The position numbers and the translations under genes are program-made. Below, piece after piece: positions 23,468-23,502 of a stretch of 23,502 nt of DNA. Source of the DNA: Jeongeupia chitinilytica (GTDB lineage: Bacteria > Pseudomonadota > Gammaproteobacteria > Burkholderiales > Chitinibacteraceae); NCBI RefSeq assembly GCF_014652315.1, contig NZ_BMYO01000010.1, positions 151,450 through 174,951 of the forward strand, written 5' to 3'. Position 1 is the stretch's first letter; every line of letters begins with the position of its first letter. Below the pieces are notes generated by a model that saw only the letters and a program-made list of their open reading frames with translations, searched no databases and was not told where the DNA came from.

Positions 23468-23502
23468 AGTCTGGCGATGACCTACTTTCACACGGGAACC
23501 CG
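23468..23502 (-). rRNA. rrf: 5S rRNA, 3' end only
   Basis: The minus strand reads TTCCCGTGTGAAAGTAGG followed by TCATCGCCAGAC, the 3' portion typical of betaproteobacterial 5S rRNA, where the last bases pair with a 5' GTCTGGCG. The gene enters from the right edge, so only about 35 of some 115 bases are visible. The 3' end is placed at 23468 by this pairing; it may be off by a base or two. Confidence 0.88.

Overview
The window is GC-rich, densely coded bacterial DNA that reads as a betaproteobacterium. The inference rests on the partial 5S rRNA end, a CcoG/CioAB/NarGHJI respiratory set and chitin-degradation genes; a Neisseriales lineage such as Chitinibacteraceae fits best. The lineage is inferred from gene content, not from a database search.

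Layout, left to right. (1) 1-4572: the 3' part of a secreted modular GH19 chitinase, a small secreted Lys/Ala/His-rich protein, a probable small RNA (about 2317-2467), a long GH3 beta-N-acetylhexosaminidase of NagZ type, and a divergent lipoprotein Cu/Zn superoxide dismutase. The chitinase and the hexosaminidase suggest chitin or peptidoglycan amino-sugar turnover. (2) 4628-7864: gltX, the lipoprotein lytic transglycosylase mltF, and tRNA-Ser(CGA) with a clear promoter and terminator. (3) 8028-13645: a leftward operon of cyanide-insensitive bd-type quinol oxidase (cioA, cioB), a DUF2474-type membrane microprotein and the Fe-S protein ccoG. A divergent MocR-family regulator shares its upstream region. 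(4) 13642-15003: a U32-family tRNA hydroxylation protein (trhP/yegQ type), whose stop codon overlaps the regulator's stop codon tail to tail. (5) 15004-15820: an 817-base non-coding stretch holding six degenerate repeats. Each opens with a DnaA-box-like 9-mer, and several contain nested inverted repeats. This is the least explained part of the window. (6) 15821-23316: the leftward respiratory nitrate reductase operon narG-narH-narJ-narI plus a cytoplasmic parvulin prolyl isomerase. Its genes are joined by 1- or 4-base overlaps, apart from a 41-base narJ-narI gap. (7) 23427-23502: the terminator and the 3' end of a 5S rRNA, the end of a leftward rRNA operon.

The respiratory genes allow growth across oxygen levels: bd oxidase at low oxygen or under cyanide or NO stress, CcoG for copper handling in cbb3 oxidase assembly, and nitrate respiration without oxygen. 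No gene for nitrate transport (narK), a nitrate sensor (narXL) or molybdenum cofactor synthesis is in the window. The best candidates for undescribed biology are the repeat array and the small RNA at 2317-2467.
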